From assembly GCA_022822125.1 (NCBI GenBank), contig JAJECF010000008.1, positions 1 through 24,994 of the forward strand: a stretch of DNA of 24,994 bases, read 5' to 3'. Positions 6,777-15,877 of this stretch are shown here, piece by piece. The DNA is from Alphaproteobacteria bacterium. Its GTDB lineage: Bacteria > Pseudomonadota > Alphaproteobacteria > Bin95. Position 1 is the stretch's first letter, and every line of letters begins with the position of its first letter. Below the pieces are notes generated by a model that worked only from the letters and a program-made list of their open reading frames with translations, made no database searches and was not told where the DNA came from. Both the position numbers and the translations under genes were made by a program.

Positions 6777-8828
6777 TCAGCCCTCAATCCGCGAGAAGTC
6801 AGCCACTCCGGCGGTCGCCGCGCGGATGCCGGCGAGCAGCCGCAAGCGGTTGACGCGCAGCGCGGCGTCATCGGCATTGACCGTCACCTCGTCGAAGAAC
6901 CGGTCCACCGGCGCACGCAGTGCCGCCAGCGCCTGCGTTGCAGCCGAAAAGTCCTCCGCCTCGACCGCGCGGGAGGCGGCTGCGTTGGCCTGCGCGAGCG
7001 CATCGTGCAGCGCGCGTTCGGCGTCCACAGCAAAGGCTTCAGGGTCGGCGTCCGCGCCATAGGAAACGCCGTCCTTCTTCTCCTCGATGGCGAGGATGCT
7101 GCCGGCGCGCTTGCAGGCGGCCAGAAGATTGGCGCCGTCCTCCTCGTCCACGAAGCGTTCGAGGAAGGAGACACGCGCCATGAGCCGGGTCAGGTCGTCC
7201 TCATTGCCGAGCGCGAAGACGGCCGATACGAGGTCATGCCTGGCGCCGCGCTCGCGCAGATGCGCCTTCAGCCGGTCCTCGAAAAAGGCGAACAGCGCCC
7301 CGCCGCCTTCCTCCGCTTCATAGTCTTCCAGCGCGGCGGCAATCGCCTGTCTGAGCGGCAGGCGCAGGCCGTTTTCGAGCACGATGCGGACGATGCCGAG
7401 CGCCGCGCGGCGCAGCGCAAACGGGTCGCGCGAGCCGGTGGGCCGCTCATCGATGGAGAAGAAGCCGGCGAGCGTGTCGAATTTGTCGGCCAGCGCCGCG
7501 ACGATGGATACCGGTGCGGCCGGGGCTTCGTCGCCCGGCCCCTGCGGCCGGTAATGCGCCGCCAGCGCGTCGGCAATCTCCGCATTCAACCCCTCGCCGA
7601 GCGCGTAGTAGCGGCCCATGACGCCCTGCAATTCGGGAAACTCGCCGATCATGCCCGTCACCAGGTCCGCCTTGGCGAGACGCGCCGCCTCCCGGCAGCG
7701 CCCGGCGTCGGCGCCGGGAACGAAGGGCGCCAGCCATTCCGACAGCCGCTCCAGCCGCCGGACCTTGTCGCCGACGCTGCCGAGCTTCGCATGGAAGACC
7801 ACCTTGTCCAGCATGGGCAAACGGTCTTCGAGCCTGCGCGCCCGGTCCTGGTCCCAGAAGAACCGGGCATCGGCGAGGCGCGCGCGCAGCACGCGCTCAT
7901 TGCCGGCGCGGACCGCTGCATTGCCGTCGGACGCCTCGATATTCGCGACGAACAGGAAACGCGGCGCAAGGCCGCCCGCCCCGTCTTCCACGGGGAAATA
8001 GCGCTGATGCGCCTCCATGCTCGTCACCAGCACTTCGGGCGGCAGTTCCAGAAAGGCCGGATCGAAACCGCCGACGCCCGGGGCCGGCCATTCGGTCAAG
8101 CCCGCATTCTCGGCCAGCAGCCGTTCGGAGAGGCGCGCGCCCTCCGGCGCTCCGTCGCGGATGCGCTGCATGCGCTCTTCGGCGTCGATCAGCACGAAGG
8201 CCGCGCGGAGCTTCGCCTCGTAATCGGCGAAACCGGCGACGGGGAAGGCCGCCGGAGCCATGAAGCGGTGGCCCTGCGTGCTGTCGGAGAAGGCGAGCCG
8301 CCCTTCCGCGCCGCCGATCTCGACGCCGCCCGGCAGGGCCTCGCCGCCGAATAGGGCCAGCACGCCCCGCAACGGCCGCACATAACGCATCGGCGCATCG
8401 CCCCAGCGCATGGATTTGGGCCAGGCGAGCCGGCCCACCGCATCCGCCACGATCTCCGCCAGAACCTCGCGCGCCGGGCGGCCCGGCACATTGCGAACCG
8501 CAAACCAGAACTCCGCCTTGCCCTGCTGCCGGCGCTCACATTCGTCGAGGCTATTGAGGCCGGCGGCCTTCAGGAAACCCTCCACAGCCCGGTCGGGCGC
8601 GCCGACGCGCGGCCCCTTGCGTTCCTCCACGCGATCCGGCTGGCGCTCCGGCAGGCCCTCCACGAGAAGCGCGATCCGGCGCGGCGTGGCGAAAGCGCGA
8701 GAGCGGCCGTGCGATAGGTCGGCTTCCTCCAGTCCCTTCAGAACGAGGCGCTCGAAATCGCGCCGCGCCCGGTCCTGCATCCGGGCCGGAATCTCCTCCG
8801 ACAGCAATTCGACGAGGAGTTCGCTCAT
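6777..8828 (-). CDS. glyS: Glycyl-tRNA synthetase beta subunit
   Basis: 683 residues, in line with the roughly 690 usual for this subunit. It pairs with GlyQ in the alpha2beta2 enzyme that charges tRNA-Gly; the beta subunit supplies most tRNA recognition. The N-terminus [17 protein letters not shown] is diagnostic, followed by the conserved [13 protein letters not shown] and [12 protein letters not shown] blocks. The C-terminal part resembles an anticodon-binding helical domain ([11 protein letters not shown]). The ATG at 8828 overlaps the glyQ TGA by four bases (ATGA), which implies translational coupling for equal subunit supply and rules out the longer upstream extension, which only translates glyQ in another frame. 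Confidence 0.96.
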   Translation of the reverse strand: MSELLVELLSEEIPARMQDRARRDFERLVLKGLEEADLSHGRSRAFATPRRIALLVEGLPERQPDRVEERKGPRVGAPDRAVEGFLKAAGLNSLDECERRQQGKAEFWFAVRNVPGRPAREVLAEIVADAVGRLAWPKSMRWGDAPMRYVRPLRGVLALFGGEALPGGVEIGGAEGRLAFSDSTQGHRFMAPAAFPVAGFADYEAKLRAAFVLIDAEERMQRIRDGAPEGARLSERLLAENAGLTEWPAPGVGGFDPAFLELPPEVLVTSMEAHQRYFPVEDGAGGLAPRFLFVANIEASDGNAAVRAGNERVLRARLADARFFWDQDRARRLEDRLPMLDKVVFHAKLGSVGDKVRRLERLSEWLAPFVPGADAGRCREAARLAKADLVTGMIGEFPELQGVMGRYYALGEGLNAEIADALAAHYRPQGPGDEAPAAPVSIVAALADKFDTLAGFFSIDERPTGSRDPFALRRAALGIVRIVLENGLRLPLRQAIAAALEDYEAEEGGGALFAFFEDRLKAHLRERGARHDLVSAVFALGNEDDLTRLMARVSFLERFVDEEDGANLLAACKRAGSILAIEEKKDGVSYGADADPEAFAVDAERALHDALAQANAAASRAVEAEDFSAATQALAALRAPVDRFFDEVTVNADDAALRVNRLRLLAGIRAATAGVADFSRIEG

Positions 8829-9703
8829 GGCGCCGGCGTTTCCAGATAGCCGCGCGAGCGGAGCCAGGCCCCGGCGGATGCGCGGGCAAGAGCCCTCACC
8901 CGCCCGATATAGGCCGCCCGCTCGGTCACGCTCACCACGCCGCGCGCATCCAGCATGTTGAAGGCATGGCTCGCCAGGATGCACTGGTCGTAAGCGGGCA
9001 GCGCCAGACCCGCTTCCACCAGCGCCGCGCATTCGCGTTCGGCGTCGGCGAAATGGCGGAACAGCGCCTCGGTGTCCGCATGCTCGAAATTATAGGCCGA
9101 GAATTCGCACTCGGCCTGGTGGAAGACGTCGCCGTAGGTAAGGCCCGCGCCGTTGAAATCGAGGTCGTACACATTCTCGACCCCCTGCACATACATGGCG
9201 AGGCGCTCCAGCCCGTAGGTGATCTCGCCCGAGACAGGGTTGCAATCGTAGCCGCCCACCTGCTGGAAATAGGTGAACTGGCTCACCTCCATGCCGTCGC
9301 ACCAGACCTCCCATCCGAGGCCCCAGGCCCCGAGCGTCGGGCTTTCCCAGTCGTCCTCGACGAGGCGGAGGTCGTGTTCGCGCGCATCGATGCCGATTTC
9401 GGCGAGCGAGGCAAAATAGAGGTCGAGAATGTCGGGCGGGCTCGGCTTCAGCAGCACCTGGAACTGGTAGTAGTACTGCAGCCGGTTGGGATTCTCGCCG
9501 TAGCGCCCGTCGGTCGGGCGGCGCGAGGGCTGCACATAGGCAGCGCGCCAGGGCTCCGGCCCAAGCGAACGGAGCGTCGTCGCCGGGTGGAAGGTGCCGG
9601 CGCCCACCTGCATGTCGTAAGGCTGAAGCACGGCGCAGCCCTCACCCGCCCAGAAGCGCTGGAGGGCCAGAATCAGCTGCTGGAAGCTGGGCGCGGCCTT
9701 CAT
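8825..9703 (-). CDS. glyQ: Glycyl-tRNA synthetase alpha subunit
   Basis: 292 residues, full length for the catalytic alpha subunit, a class II aminoacyl-tRNA synthetase core that forms glycyl-adenylate. Highly conserved family blocks are visible: [18 protein letters not shown] at the start, [38 protein letters not shown], and the class II motif-like [19 protein letters not shown]. The start is ATG at 9703, which gives the expected N-terminus (MKAAPSFQ); a longer in-frame reading to 10138 runs over the neighbouring small gene and is spurious. Shine-Dalgarno pairing is weak, so translation may depend on readthrough from upstream genes. It overlaps glyS by four bases. Confidence 0.96.
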   Translation of the reverse strand: MKAAPSFQQLILALQRFWAGEGCAVLQPYDMQVGAGTFHPATTLRSLGPEPWRAAYVQPSRRPTDGRYGENPNRLQYYYQFQVLLKPSPPDILDLYFASLAEIGIDAREHDLRLVEDDWESPTLGAWGLGWEVWCDGMEVSQFTYFQQVGGYDCNPVSGEITYGLERLAMYVQGVENVYDLDFNGAGLTYGDVFHQAECEFSAYNFEHADTEALFRHFADAERECAALVEAGLALPAYDQCILASHAFNMLDARGVVSVTERAAYIGRVRALARASAGAWLRSRGYLETPAP

Positions 9704-9752
9704 GGCGCGGCGGCGGTCCGGCGGCGCCGTTTTGCGGCAACGGACTTCCGCA

Positions 9753-9941
9753 TCAGTCCCGGTCCCGCCTCCGGTAGGCGCCGCTTTCCGGGTCGCGTTC
9801 GAGGTCGATCGGCTCAGCCTCCTGCTCGTCCCGCACGCGGTTGACCAGCTTGTTGGCCTTGCGGGCCATGCCCTCGATCCGCTTCCAGCCGACAAACACC
9901 ATGAAGATGACGGCGGCGACAAGCAGAAACTTCCAGAGCAT
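9753..9941 (-). CDS. Small single-helix membrane protein, unknown function
   Basis: A 62-residue protein: one hydrophobic helix at residues 2-18 ([18 protein letters not shown]), then a basic segment ([18 protein letters not shown]) and an acidic/Arg-rich tail. The topology suggests an inner-membrane anchor with a cytoplasmic tail. GGGAGGA sits about eight bases ahead of the ATG, supporting real translation. It lies 27 bases behind the S49 peptidase gene and 49 ahead of glyQ, in the same direction. It might assist the neighbouring membrane-associated peptidase, but that is only inference; I do not recognise a named family. Confidence 0.65.
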   Translation of the reverse strand: MLWKFLLVAAVIFMVFVGWKRIEGMARKANKLVNRVRDEQEAEPIDLERDPESGAYRRRDRD

Positions 9942-9968
9942 GGGCGGGTCCTCCCTTCGCTGCCACCT

Positions 9969-10757
9969 TCATAGTCCGTAACGCGCCCAAAGCAACCGTT
10001 CCTCGACTGCATCGGCGAGGCCCGGCAGCGCCGGCAGCAGCGGGAAACGCCGGCGGCGGCGCAACGCGGTGCGCAGCCGGACCCGCTTGCCGAACCGCTC
10101 GCGAACCACATGGCGCATCTCGCCCAGGCCGTCGGCAAGGCCGAGCGCTACCGCCTGGCGGCCCGTCCACACCTTGCCGGAGAAGAGGTCGTCGCCGTCT
10201 TCCTTCAGACGCGCGCCCCGGCGCTCGCGCACCCATTCGATGAAGACATTGTGAATGTCCTCCTGCATGGCGCGCAGCGTTTCCACATCTTCCGGCTTCT
10301 CCGGCTGGAAGGGGTCGAGCATCCCCTTGCGTTCGCCCAGCGCATGCACCCTGCGCTCGACGCCAAGCCGTTCCAACGCGCCGTCGAAGCCGAACCCGGC
10401 GAAGATGACGCCGATGGAGCCGAGGATGGATGCCGGATGCACGAAGATCTCCGACCCGGCGCAGGCGAGCCAGTAGCCGCCCGATGCGCCGATATCGTCC
10501 ACGAAGCTCAACACCGGCACGCCCTTTTCCTGGCCGAGGGCGCGTATGCGGTCTGCAATGCGCGCGGACTGGACGGCGCTGCCGCCGGGGCTGTTGATGG
10601 AGAGCGCGACCGCCGCCAGCCGCTTGTAGCCGAAGGCGCGCTCGATTCCGGGCGCGACGGACTCATAGGTAAGCGCGCGCCCGCCGCTCCGGCCCGGCAC
10701 GCCGATGACGCCGGCGAGCGGCAGGACGGCGACGGTCGGGCGGCGGCCGAGCTTCAT
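9969..10757 (-). CDS. S49-family serine peptidase (SppA/SohB-like)
   Basis: 262 residues of the clan of Ser/Lys proteases that degrade cleaved signal peptides and membrane protein fragments. Visible are the INSPGGS substrate-strand motif (54-60), [11 protein letters not shown] with nucleophile Ser92, the GSIGVI segment (113-118), and Lys144 in [10 protein letters not shown] as the likely general base. [19 protein letters not shown] is the usual C-terminal signature. Unlike E. coli SppA (a 67-kDa double-domain protein) it is the short single-domain form, and no signal peptide or transmembrane helix is visible; it may associate through the neighbouring one-helix protein or act in the cytoplasm. 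It starts one base after the gpmA stop, so is surely co-transcribed. The C-terminus is very arginine-rich. Confidence 0.88.
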   Translation of the reverse strand: MKLGRRPTVAVLPLAGVIGVPGRSGGRALTYESVAPGIERAFGYKRLAAVALSINSPGGSAVQSARIADRIRALGQEKGVPVLSFVDDIGASGGYWLACAGSEIFVHPASILGSIGVIFAGFGFDGALERLGVERRVHALGERKGMLDPFQPEKPEDVETLRAMQEDIHNVFIEWVRERRGARLKEDGDDLFSGKVWTGRQAVALGLADGLGEMRHVVRERFGKRVRLRTALRRRRRFPLLPALPGLADAVEERLLWARYGL

Positions 10758-10758
10758 T

Positions 10759-11451
10759 TCAGTCGAGGTCGAAGACGTTGACGGGCTTCAGCCCGTCGTC
10801 CAGTTCATAGACGCGCGGGCGCCCGGTCGCGATCTCGAACGAGGGGATGTCCTCGTCGGAGATGCCCTCCAGATGCTTGATGAGCGCGCGAAGCGAATTG
10901 CCATGCGCGGAGATCAGCACCCGGTCGCCGTGCTGCACCCGGGGCGCGATCTCGGCGTCCCAATAGGGCCGCACGCGCTCGATGGTGAGCTTCAGCGTCT
11001 CATAAACCGGGACGCCGCCCGGCACGTCCGCATAACGCCGGTCGGCCGCCTGCTCCCGCCAGCGCGGGTCAGAGCGGTCCAGCGCCGGCGGCGGCGTGTC
11101 GAAGCTGCGCCGCCAGATATGCACCTGTTCCTCGCCGTGGCGCTCGCGCATCTCCTGCTTGTTGAGGCCGGTGAGCCCGCCGTAATGGCGCTCGTTCAGC
11201 CGCCAGTCGCGGATCACCGGCAGCCACATGCGGTCCATACGGTCGAGCGCGATCCAGAGCGTGCGCACGGCGCGCTTCAGCACCGAGGTGTAGCAGACAT
11301 CGAAATCGAACCCGCCCGCGCGGAGCGCATCCCCTGCCCGCTCGGCCTCCGCGACGCCGGCCTCGGTCAGGTCCACATCCACCCAGCCGGTGAAGCGGTC
11401 CTCGCGGTTCCACACGCTTTGTCCGTGGCGGAGCAATACGAGTGTCGTCAC
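10759..11451 (-). CDS. gpmA: 2,3-bisphosphoglycerate-dependent phosphoglycerate mutase
   Basis: 230 residues, the usual length of the cofactor-dependent enzyme that interconverts 3- and 2-phosphoglycerate in glycolysis and gluconeogenesis. [10 protein letters not shown] gives the phosphohistidine His9; the NERHYGGL block contains catalytic Glu87; [10 protein letters not shown] gives the second active-site His183. [12 protein letters not shown] is the conserved substrate loop. The ATG at 11451 overlaps the stop of the oxidoreductase gene upstream by four bases (ATGA). Together with ppdK further down the same gene run it covers two of the three steps from 3-phosphoglycerate to pyruvate; enolase is not in the window. 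Confidence 0.95.
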   Translation of the reverse strand: MTTLVLLRHGQSVWNREDRFTGWVDVDLTEAGVAEAERAGDALRAGGFDFDVCYTSVLKRAVRTLWIALDRMDRMWLPVIRDWRLNERHYGGLTGLNKQEMRERHGEEQVHIWRRSFDTPPPALDRSDPRWREQAADRRYADVPGGVPVYETLKLTIERVRPYWDAEIAPRVQHGDRVLISAHGNSLRALIKHLEGISDEDIPSFEIATGRPRVYELDDGLKPVNVFDLD

Positions 11452-12476
11452 GGCAGGAGGTCCATCGCCTGTTCGAGCTGGGCGATCCGGGCCCTGCGGT
11501 CAAGGCGCGCGTCGAAACGCAGGTTGAGCCCGTTTACGCCGCAATCCCGGTAGGTCTCGAAGCGGGCGCGCACCATGTCCGGCGTGCCGATGGCGCCGAA
11601 GGCGGTAATCATCTCGTCCGGCACGCGCTTCGCGGCCTCCTCGCGCTTGCCCTCGATCCAGAGGCGCTGAATCGCCCGCGCATCGTCTTCGAAGCCCGCC
11701 CGGCGGAAGGCGTCATTGTAGAAATTGGTGCGCGCGGAGCCCATCGCTCCCATCTGGAACGAAACGCCGGGGCGACGATCCTCGATCATCCGCTCGACAT
11801 CCTCGCCGATGGCGACCGTGCAGGCCGTTTCCAGGTCGAGATCGGCGAGCGTGCGCCCGGCGCGCTCGGCGCCCCGGCGGAGATAACCCAGATGCGCTTC
11901 GGGATAGTCGGGCGAGAAGGAGGTGCCGAGCCAGCCATCGGCCGCCTCGCCGGTATATTCGAGCGCACGGGGTCCCAGCGTCGCCAGGTAGATCGGGATC
12001 TCCGCCGGCGGGAAATCCAGCCTTATCGTCTTGCCCTCGCCGCCGGGCCTCGGCAGCCGGTATTGCGCACCCTCGAATTGCAATTTCTCGCCCGCAAAGG
12101 CCATGCGCATGATGGCCACCGTCTCCCTGAGCCGAGAGAGCGGACGCGCATAGGCCGCGCCGTGCAACCCCTCCACGACTTGCGGCCCGCTGACGCCGAG
12201 CCCCAGCGCGAAACGCCCGCCGGAGAGGTGATGCAGGGATAGCGCCGTCATCGCGGTCATGGAGGGCGCGCGGGCGCTGATCTGCATGATGCCCGTGCCG
12301 AGGCGGATGCGCTTTGTCCGGCCGGCGAGGAAGGCAAGCGAGGTCGCGGCGTCCGCCCCCCAGGCTTCGGCGGACCAGGCGGTGTCCACACCCAGTCGCT
12401 CCGCCTCCTGCACGAATTCCGTAAGCTCCACGCCGCCGCTGCGGTCGTAGCCGCCGACGCTTACCGACGCCTTCAT
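11448..12476 (-). CDS. LLM-class flavin/F420-dependent oxidoreductase (Rv3520c-like)
   Basis: 342 residues with the luciferase-like TIM-barrel fold. Conserved blocks are [20 protein letters not shown] (21-40), [40 protein letters not shown] and [21 protein letters not shown], the pattern of the mycobacterial Rv3520c subgroup of probable F420-dependent enzymes. Cofactor choice (F420 or FMN) cannot be decided from sequence alone, and the substrate is unknown. GAGGGA lies about 10 bases before the ATG; a closer ATG at 12484 is out of frame and stops after three codons. It sits 27 bases behind the PLP enzyme and overlaps gpmA by four bases. Confidence 0.88.
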   Translation of the reverse strand: MKASVSVGGYDRSGGVELTEFVQEAERLGVDTAWSAEAWGADAATSLAFLAGRTKRIRLGTGIMQISARAPSMTAMTALSLHHLSGGRFALGLGVSGPQVVEGLHGAAYARPLSRLRETVAIMRMAFAGEKLQFEGAQYRLPRPGGEGKTIRLDFPPAEIPIYLATLGPRALEYTGEAADGWLGTSFSPDYPEAHLGYLRRGAERAGRTLADLDLETACTVAIGEDVERMIEDRRPGVSFQMGAMGSARTNFYNDAFRRAGFEDDARAIQRLWIEGKREEAAKRVPDEMITAFGAIGTPDMVRARFETYRDCGVNGLNLRFDARLDRRARIAQLEQAMDLLP

Positions 12477-12503
12477 GGATGCATGTCCCTCACAAACTCC
12501 GGT

Positions 12504-13451
12504 TCAACCCCCGGCGAGCACCCGGCGATAAACCTCGATATCGATATTGCCGCCGCTCGCCACCAGGCCGACAGCCTTGCCCGCCATCTGTTCGCGCTCT
12601 TTCAGCAGCGCCGCCAGGGGTGCTGCGCCCGCGCCCTCGATCGCATTGTGGGTGTCAGTGAAATAGTGGCGCATGGCCGCCTCGATTTCGTCGTCGCCCA
12701 CAGTGACGATGCGGGTCGCGTGTTCCATGATGATCGCGAGCGCAGCCTCGTTGGGCGTGCGGCAGGCCATGCCGTCTGCCATGGTGTCGGCGCTGTTTGT
12801 AGAGACCGCCCGGCCTGCCTCGAAGCTGAGCGCATAGCAGGGCGCCTTGCGGGCGACGACGCCGACGATCTCCGTCCTGAGCCCCAGCGCCTCGCGCGCG
12901 GCAATCGCCCCGCAAATGCCGGAGCCGAGGCCGATAGGCACATAGAGCGTGTGCAGATGCGGCGCGGCCTGCAGCAGTTCGTAGCTGTAGGTCGCCACCC
13001 CGGCCACGAGCGCCGGATGGAAAGACGGCAGGAAATGCAACCCTTCAGCGTCCGCAAGCGAGAGCGCATGTTCGAGCGCGTCCTGGAAGTCGCGCCCCTG
13101 CACGACGATGTCCGCGCCGAAGGCCCGCATGGCGGCATTCTTCTCGCGGCTATTGCCTTCGGGCACCACCACGGTCACCCGTTTGCCGGCCTGCCGCGCG
13201 GCATAGGCGACGGACTGGCCGTGATTACCGCGCGTCGCCGTCACCATGCTCTCGGCCTCGCACTGGGCCATATAGGCGAGTCCGCCGCGAATCTTGAAGG
13301 CGCCGATGGGCGTGTGATTCTCGTGCTTGACCCAGACTTCGGCCCCGGCCCGCTCGGCAAGCAGCGGCCAGGCGCGCTGCGGCGTCGCCGGGAACGCGCC
13401 GTAAACAAGCGCGGCTGCCGCCTCGATATCGGCCTTTCCAGGCAGTGTCAT
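12504..13451 (-). CDS. Threonine dehydratase-like PLP-dependent enzyme (fold type II)
   Basis: 315 residues, a single catalytic domain without the C-terminal ACT-like regulatory part of biosynthetic IlvA, so probably a catabolic threonine/serine dehydratase or a related ammonia-lyase or racemase. The cofactor lysine is Lys53 in ENHTPIGAFKIRGG; TATRGNHGQSVAYAA is the substrate loop; GLGSGICGAI cradles the PLP phosphate; and ASGGNID is the C-terminal cofactor motif. The start ATG at 13451 overlaps the PhzF-like stop by four bases; the longer in-frame extension upstream translates PhzF sequence out of frame. Exact amino-acid substrate cannot be told from the sequence. Pairing with a PhzF-like protein and an oxidoreductase suggests a small catabolic module. 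Confidence 0.85.
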   Translation of the reverse strand: MTLPGKADIEAAAALVYGAFPATPQRAWPLLAERAGAEVWVKHENHTPIGAFKIRGGLAYMAQCEAESMVTATRGNHGQSVAYAARQAGKRVTVVVPEGNSREKNAAMRAFGADIVVQGRDFQDALEHALSLADAEGLHFLPSFHPALVAGVATYSYELLQAAPHLHTLYVPIGLGSGICGAIAAREALGLRTEIVGVVARKAPCYALSFEAGRAVSTNSADTMADGMACRTPNEAALAIIMEHATRIVTVGDDEIEAAMRHYFTDTHNAIEGAGAAPLAALLKEREQMAGKAVGLVASGGNIDIEVYRRVLAGG

Positions 13452-14233
13452 GGCAGTTCGATGGTCCCGCTGAGATAGGGCGCTGCGCGCCCGGAAATTA
13501 CCACCCGGTCCCCCTGCATGGTGCAGGCAAGCCGCCCGCCGCGCTCCGAAACCTGCCGGGCCGTAAGCGCCGTCTTGCCGAGCCGGTCCGCCCAATAGGG
13601 AGCCAGAGCGCAATGCGCCGAGCCTGTCACCGGGTCCTCGTCAATGCCAGCGCCGGGCGCGAAGCAGCGGGACACGAAATCCACCTCGCCGCCCGGGGCG
13701 GTGGCCGCGGTAATTCCGCTGTTCAGCGCTGCGAGCCGGCGGAAATCCGGCCTGAGCGCCCGGACGGACGGCTCATCGGGGAATACCGCCACCCATATGA
13801 ACGGGGCCTCCAGAACCGCTTCGGGAGCCGCCCCCAGCGCATCCGCCAGACCCTCCGGCTCCGCGGCCGTTTCGGGCGGATTGGCCGGGAACTCCATGCT
13901 CAGAACAGGGCCGTTGCGATAGACGGTCAGCCTGCCGCTGCGCGTCTGGAACTCGATCTTCTGTGTCTTCCGATGGACATGCTCGAAGACGACATGAGCG
14001 GAGGCGAGCGTCGCATGGCCGCAGAGATCGACCTCGACCTTCGGCGTGAACCAGCGCAACCGCCAATGCGCGCCCTCGGGCACCAGGAACGCCGTCTCGG
14101 AAAGATTGTTTTCGAGCGCGATGGATTGCAGCAGCGAATCCTCGGGCCATTCCTCCAGCAGGCAGACCGCGGCCGGGTTTCCGGCGAACGCCCGGTCCGC
14201 AAAGGCGTCCACCTGGTAGAGCGGTATCCTCAT
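13448..14233 (-). CDS. PhzF-family isomerase/epimerase-like protein
   Basis: 261 residues with the double-hotdog, diaminopimelate-epimerase-like fold of the PhzF family. Recognisable are QVDAFADRAFAGNPAAVC at 7-24, NNLSETAFL with the catalytic acid Glu46, FTPKVEVDLCGHATLASAHV, and the C-terminal FAPGAGIDEDPVTGSAH loop. Family members isomerise small dihydro-aromatic or amino-acid-like molecules; no phenazine genes are nearby, so a phenazine role is not suggested. It is the first gene of the packed run down to ppdK and is coupled by ATGA to the PLP enzyme. No Shine-Dalgarno is evident, and I found no promoter I would defend in the 78 bases upstream. Confidence 0.88.
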   Translation of the reverse strand: MRIPLYQVDAFADRAFAGNPAAVCLLEEWPEDSLLQSIALENNLSETAFLVPEGAHWRLRWFTPKVEVDLCGHATLASAHVVFEHVHRKTQKIEFQTRSGRLTVYRNGPVLSMEFPANPPETAAEPEGLADALGAAPEAVLEAPFIWVAVFPDEPSVRALRPDFRRLAALNSGITAATAPGGEVDFVSRCFAPGAGIDEDPVTGSAHCALAPYWADRLGKTALTARQVSERGGRLACTMQGDRVVISGRAAPYLSGTIELP

Positions 14234-14275
14234 GGGGCCGCGACCATAGCAGCGGCGCGCCGAAATTCCAGCCGC

Positions 14276-14302
14276 TCAGGACCCCGCGAAATTCACGCGG
14301 AC
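14276..14302 (-). pseudogene. Orphan copy of the hydratase gene 3' end (VRVNFAGS-stop)
   Basis: On the minus strand, starting 10 bases past the nuclease stop, the sequence reads VRVNFAGS-TGA. The intact hydratase gene ends IRVNFAGS-TAA at 15878-15904. Of the 27 bases 22 agree; two differences are silent third-position changes (CGC/CGG, AAT/AAC), one is a silent change in the last Ser codon (TCC/TCG), one is V/I, and one is the stop type. No similarity is visible beyond the stop. This is the mark of a displaced or decayed coding end, not of chance. Confidence 0.7.
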
Positions 14303-14311
14303 GAGGCTATG

Positions 14312-15712
14312 TCACTCGGGGTTCGCCATGACCTTGTCGATGATCGGAATTGTCAGCTTCGCCGTTTCAACGAACCGGCCGCAGAAATAGTCCGTCAGTT
14401 CGCCTGGCTCCTGCGTCTCCCTGTGCAGGCGCGCCAGAAGCGGCTCCCAGCGGCCGTGCTCTTCCAGGTATCGGTACCAGGACCAGGATGAAGTAACGAC
14501 GAAGTGGCCGCGCAGGACGTCTTGGTGCTTGCGCAGGCGGCCGCGCAAGTCTTCGCGCAGGCTCTTCACTGCATCGGCGTCTCCGCTATCGCGATCCACA
14601 TAGACGCCGACGAACCAGCTATTGGCTTTGGATTCATGGTTAAGACAGACCCACGGGAGAGCGTTGCCGGCTGCAGTCTGCCATGCTTGCCTGAATGCCC
14701 AGACGCCGTTCTTCGGGCTTGAGGCGCCTGTGAAGCCGAAATCGATTTGAAGATCGCCGCAGGCATGCAGGTCGGAGGCGATCCGCTTGCGCAACACCGC
14801 AAGATATTGCCCCACAACATCCTTCCTCGTGTGCGGCCAGGTGTCGATAACCGCAAGAGCCGTCCTGACGTTGTCGTCGCTAGCCAGAATGAAGTCGCGC
14901 ACTTCCTTCTGTTCGCTTTGTGTCGTCACGATTCCTCCAAAAGTCTGGTGGCAGAACATCTCAAACTCGTGCAGGAACCAACGCAGGCGCTCTACATTGC
15001 ATAGCCGCCAGCAGTCCTGCAGCCAGTCGGTTAATGCGAAAGGCAGGCGCAATGGGAGGGCGTCCTCGTCATCGCCGGCCGGCGCATCCGGGCAAAACGA
15101 CATGACCGCCAGCCCGTCCTTGCAGACGTGCCGGGGAAGGCTCGTTTCAGAGGGCATACCGCCGTGCGAGGACAGGTAGATGAGCAGGAACCGCTCGCCA
15201 TATTCCCGTTTCAGGAACTCGAGATAATGCTCGATCTGACCCTCACCGTCCGCGGCATAAGGCTTGTTCTCGATAGCGATGCAGGCCGGCTCCCGCCCCG
15301 GCGACCGAAGCTCCACGGAAATGTCCAAGAAGCCTCCGCCATGCGTCATGCGTTCCCGTACAACCTTGGCGCCGAAGTCGCCGACCCCGACGTCTCCATC
15401 CGCCGGCCATCGGTCCGATCCGACCAGGTTCTGGAATCGCTCAAGAAAGCCTGCCCCCTGACCGTGCGGGCCGTCCGGGTCGAGCAGGTCCGCGATGATT
15501 TGCGACAGTGCAAGTTCGTCCGTGCGCAGATAGATGAACGCATTGAAGCGCTTGGCATGGAGCCGGTCTTGTTCGCGTTCCTCGGCCCCCGCGCTCTTCA
15601 TCCGCGCGCCCAAGGACGTGAAGAAACGCCCGTAACGGTCCCGGTCGGACTGTCTGACTGAGGCCAGGCGTTCCGAAAGCTGCTCAAGCCGTTTCGCGCT
15701 GGCACCGCTCAT
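14312..15712 (-). CDS. PD-(D/E)XK nuclease superfamily protein (PDDEXK_4-like)
   Basis: 466 residues. The N-terminal part has NAFIYLRTDELALSQIIADL and LLDPDGPHGQGAGFL (about 57-90), typical of the PDDEXK_4 family. The nuclease core follows: GGGFLDIS with Asp130, then ACIAIENK with Glu148 and Lys150 as the (D/E)-x-K pair, and Gln159 in the next helix. The C-terminal 250 residues (Trp-rich, FWYRYL-like strands) are not recognised. Members are mostly orphan proteins of mobile or defence regions; the substrate is unknown. The gene stands alone between two hydratase 3' ends (14276-14302 and 15878-15904). No second defence gene, integrase or methylase accompanies it. A hairpin at 15836-15863 would shield it from upstream transcription, implying a promoter in 15713-15835, where only weak candidates are visible. 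Confidence 0.82.
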   Translation of the reverse strand: MSGASAKRLEQLSERLASVRQSDRDRYGRFFTSLGARMKSAGAEEREQDRLHAKRFNAFIYLRTDELALSQIIADLLDPDGPHGQGAGFLERFQNLVGSDRWPADGDVGVGDFGAKVVRERMTHGGGFLDISVELRSPGREPACIAIENKPYAADGEGQIEHYLEFLKREYGERFLLIYLSSHGGMPSETSLPRHVCKDGLAVMSFCPDAPAGDDEDALPLRLPFALTDWLQDCWRLCNVERLRWFLHEFEMFCHQTFGGIVTTQSEQKEVRDFILASDDNVRTALAVIDTWPHTRKDVVGQYLAVLRKRIASDLHACGDLQIDFGFTGASSPKNGVWAFRQAWQTAAGNALPWVCLNHESKANSWFVGVYVDRDSGDADAVKSLREDLRGRLRKHQDVLRGHFVVTSSWSWYRYLEEHGRWEPLLARLHRETQEPGELTDYFCGRFVETAKLTIPIIDKVMANPE

Positions 15713-15835
15713 GCCGTTTAGGTCCGCTTCACTCTGCCGGACGTCCTGTTGTGCCGGGGTCGGAACTGTTTCAAGGAAACGAAGCCCATCTCCGGCTATA
15801 GTTGCCGCCGACCGTAGCGACCCAATCGCACAAGA

Positions 15836-15863
15836 CCCCGGATCGCCCTGCGGGCGTCCGGGG
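15836..15863 (-). terminator. Strong hairpin behind the hydratase gene
   Basis: Arms ccccggatcgccc (15836-15848) and gggcgtccgggg (15852-15863) pair over 12 bp with one bulged base and a three-base loop. On the minus strand it lies 14 bases past the hydratase stop and is followed by TCTTGT, a poor U-tract, so termination may be partial. It would separate the EF-G-like/hydratase unit from the nuclease gene. Confidence 0.5.
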
Positions 15864-15877
15864 CGACAGTTGGGGCC

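Noticed and set aside
3648..8354. Open frame of 1568 codons on the plus strand across the repeat block, ppdK and glyS
   Set aside because: It is antisense to two clear enzymes with catalytic motifs, has no recognisable domain, and such long mirror frames are normal where codon third positions are nearly all G or C.
9704..10138. Longer GlyQ start upstream
   Set aside because: The extension overlaps the small membrane protein and the peptidase in a different frame and lacks similarity to any GlyQ N-terminus.
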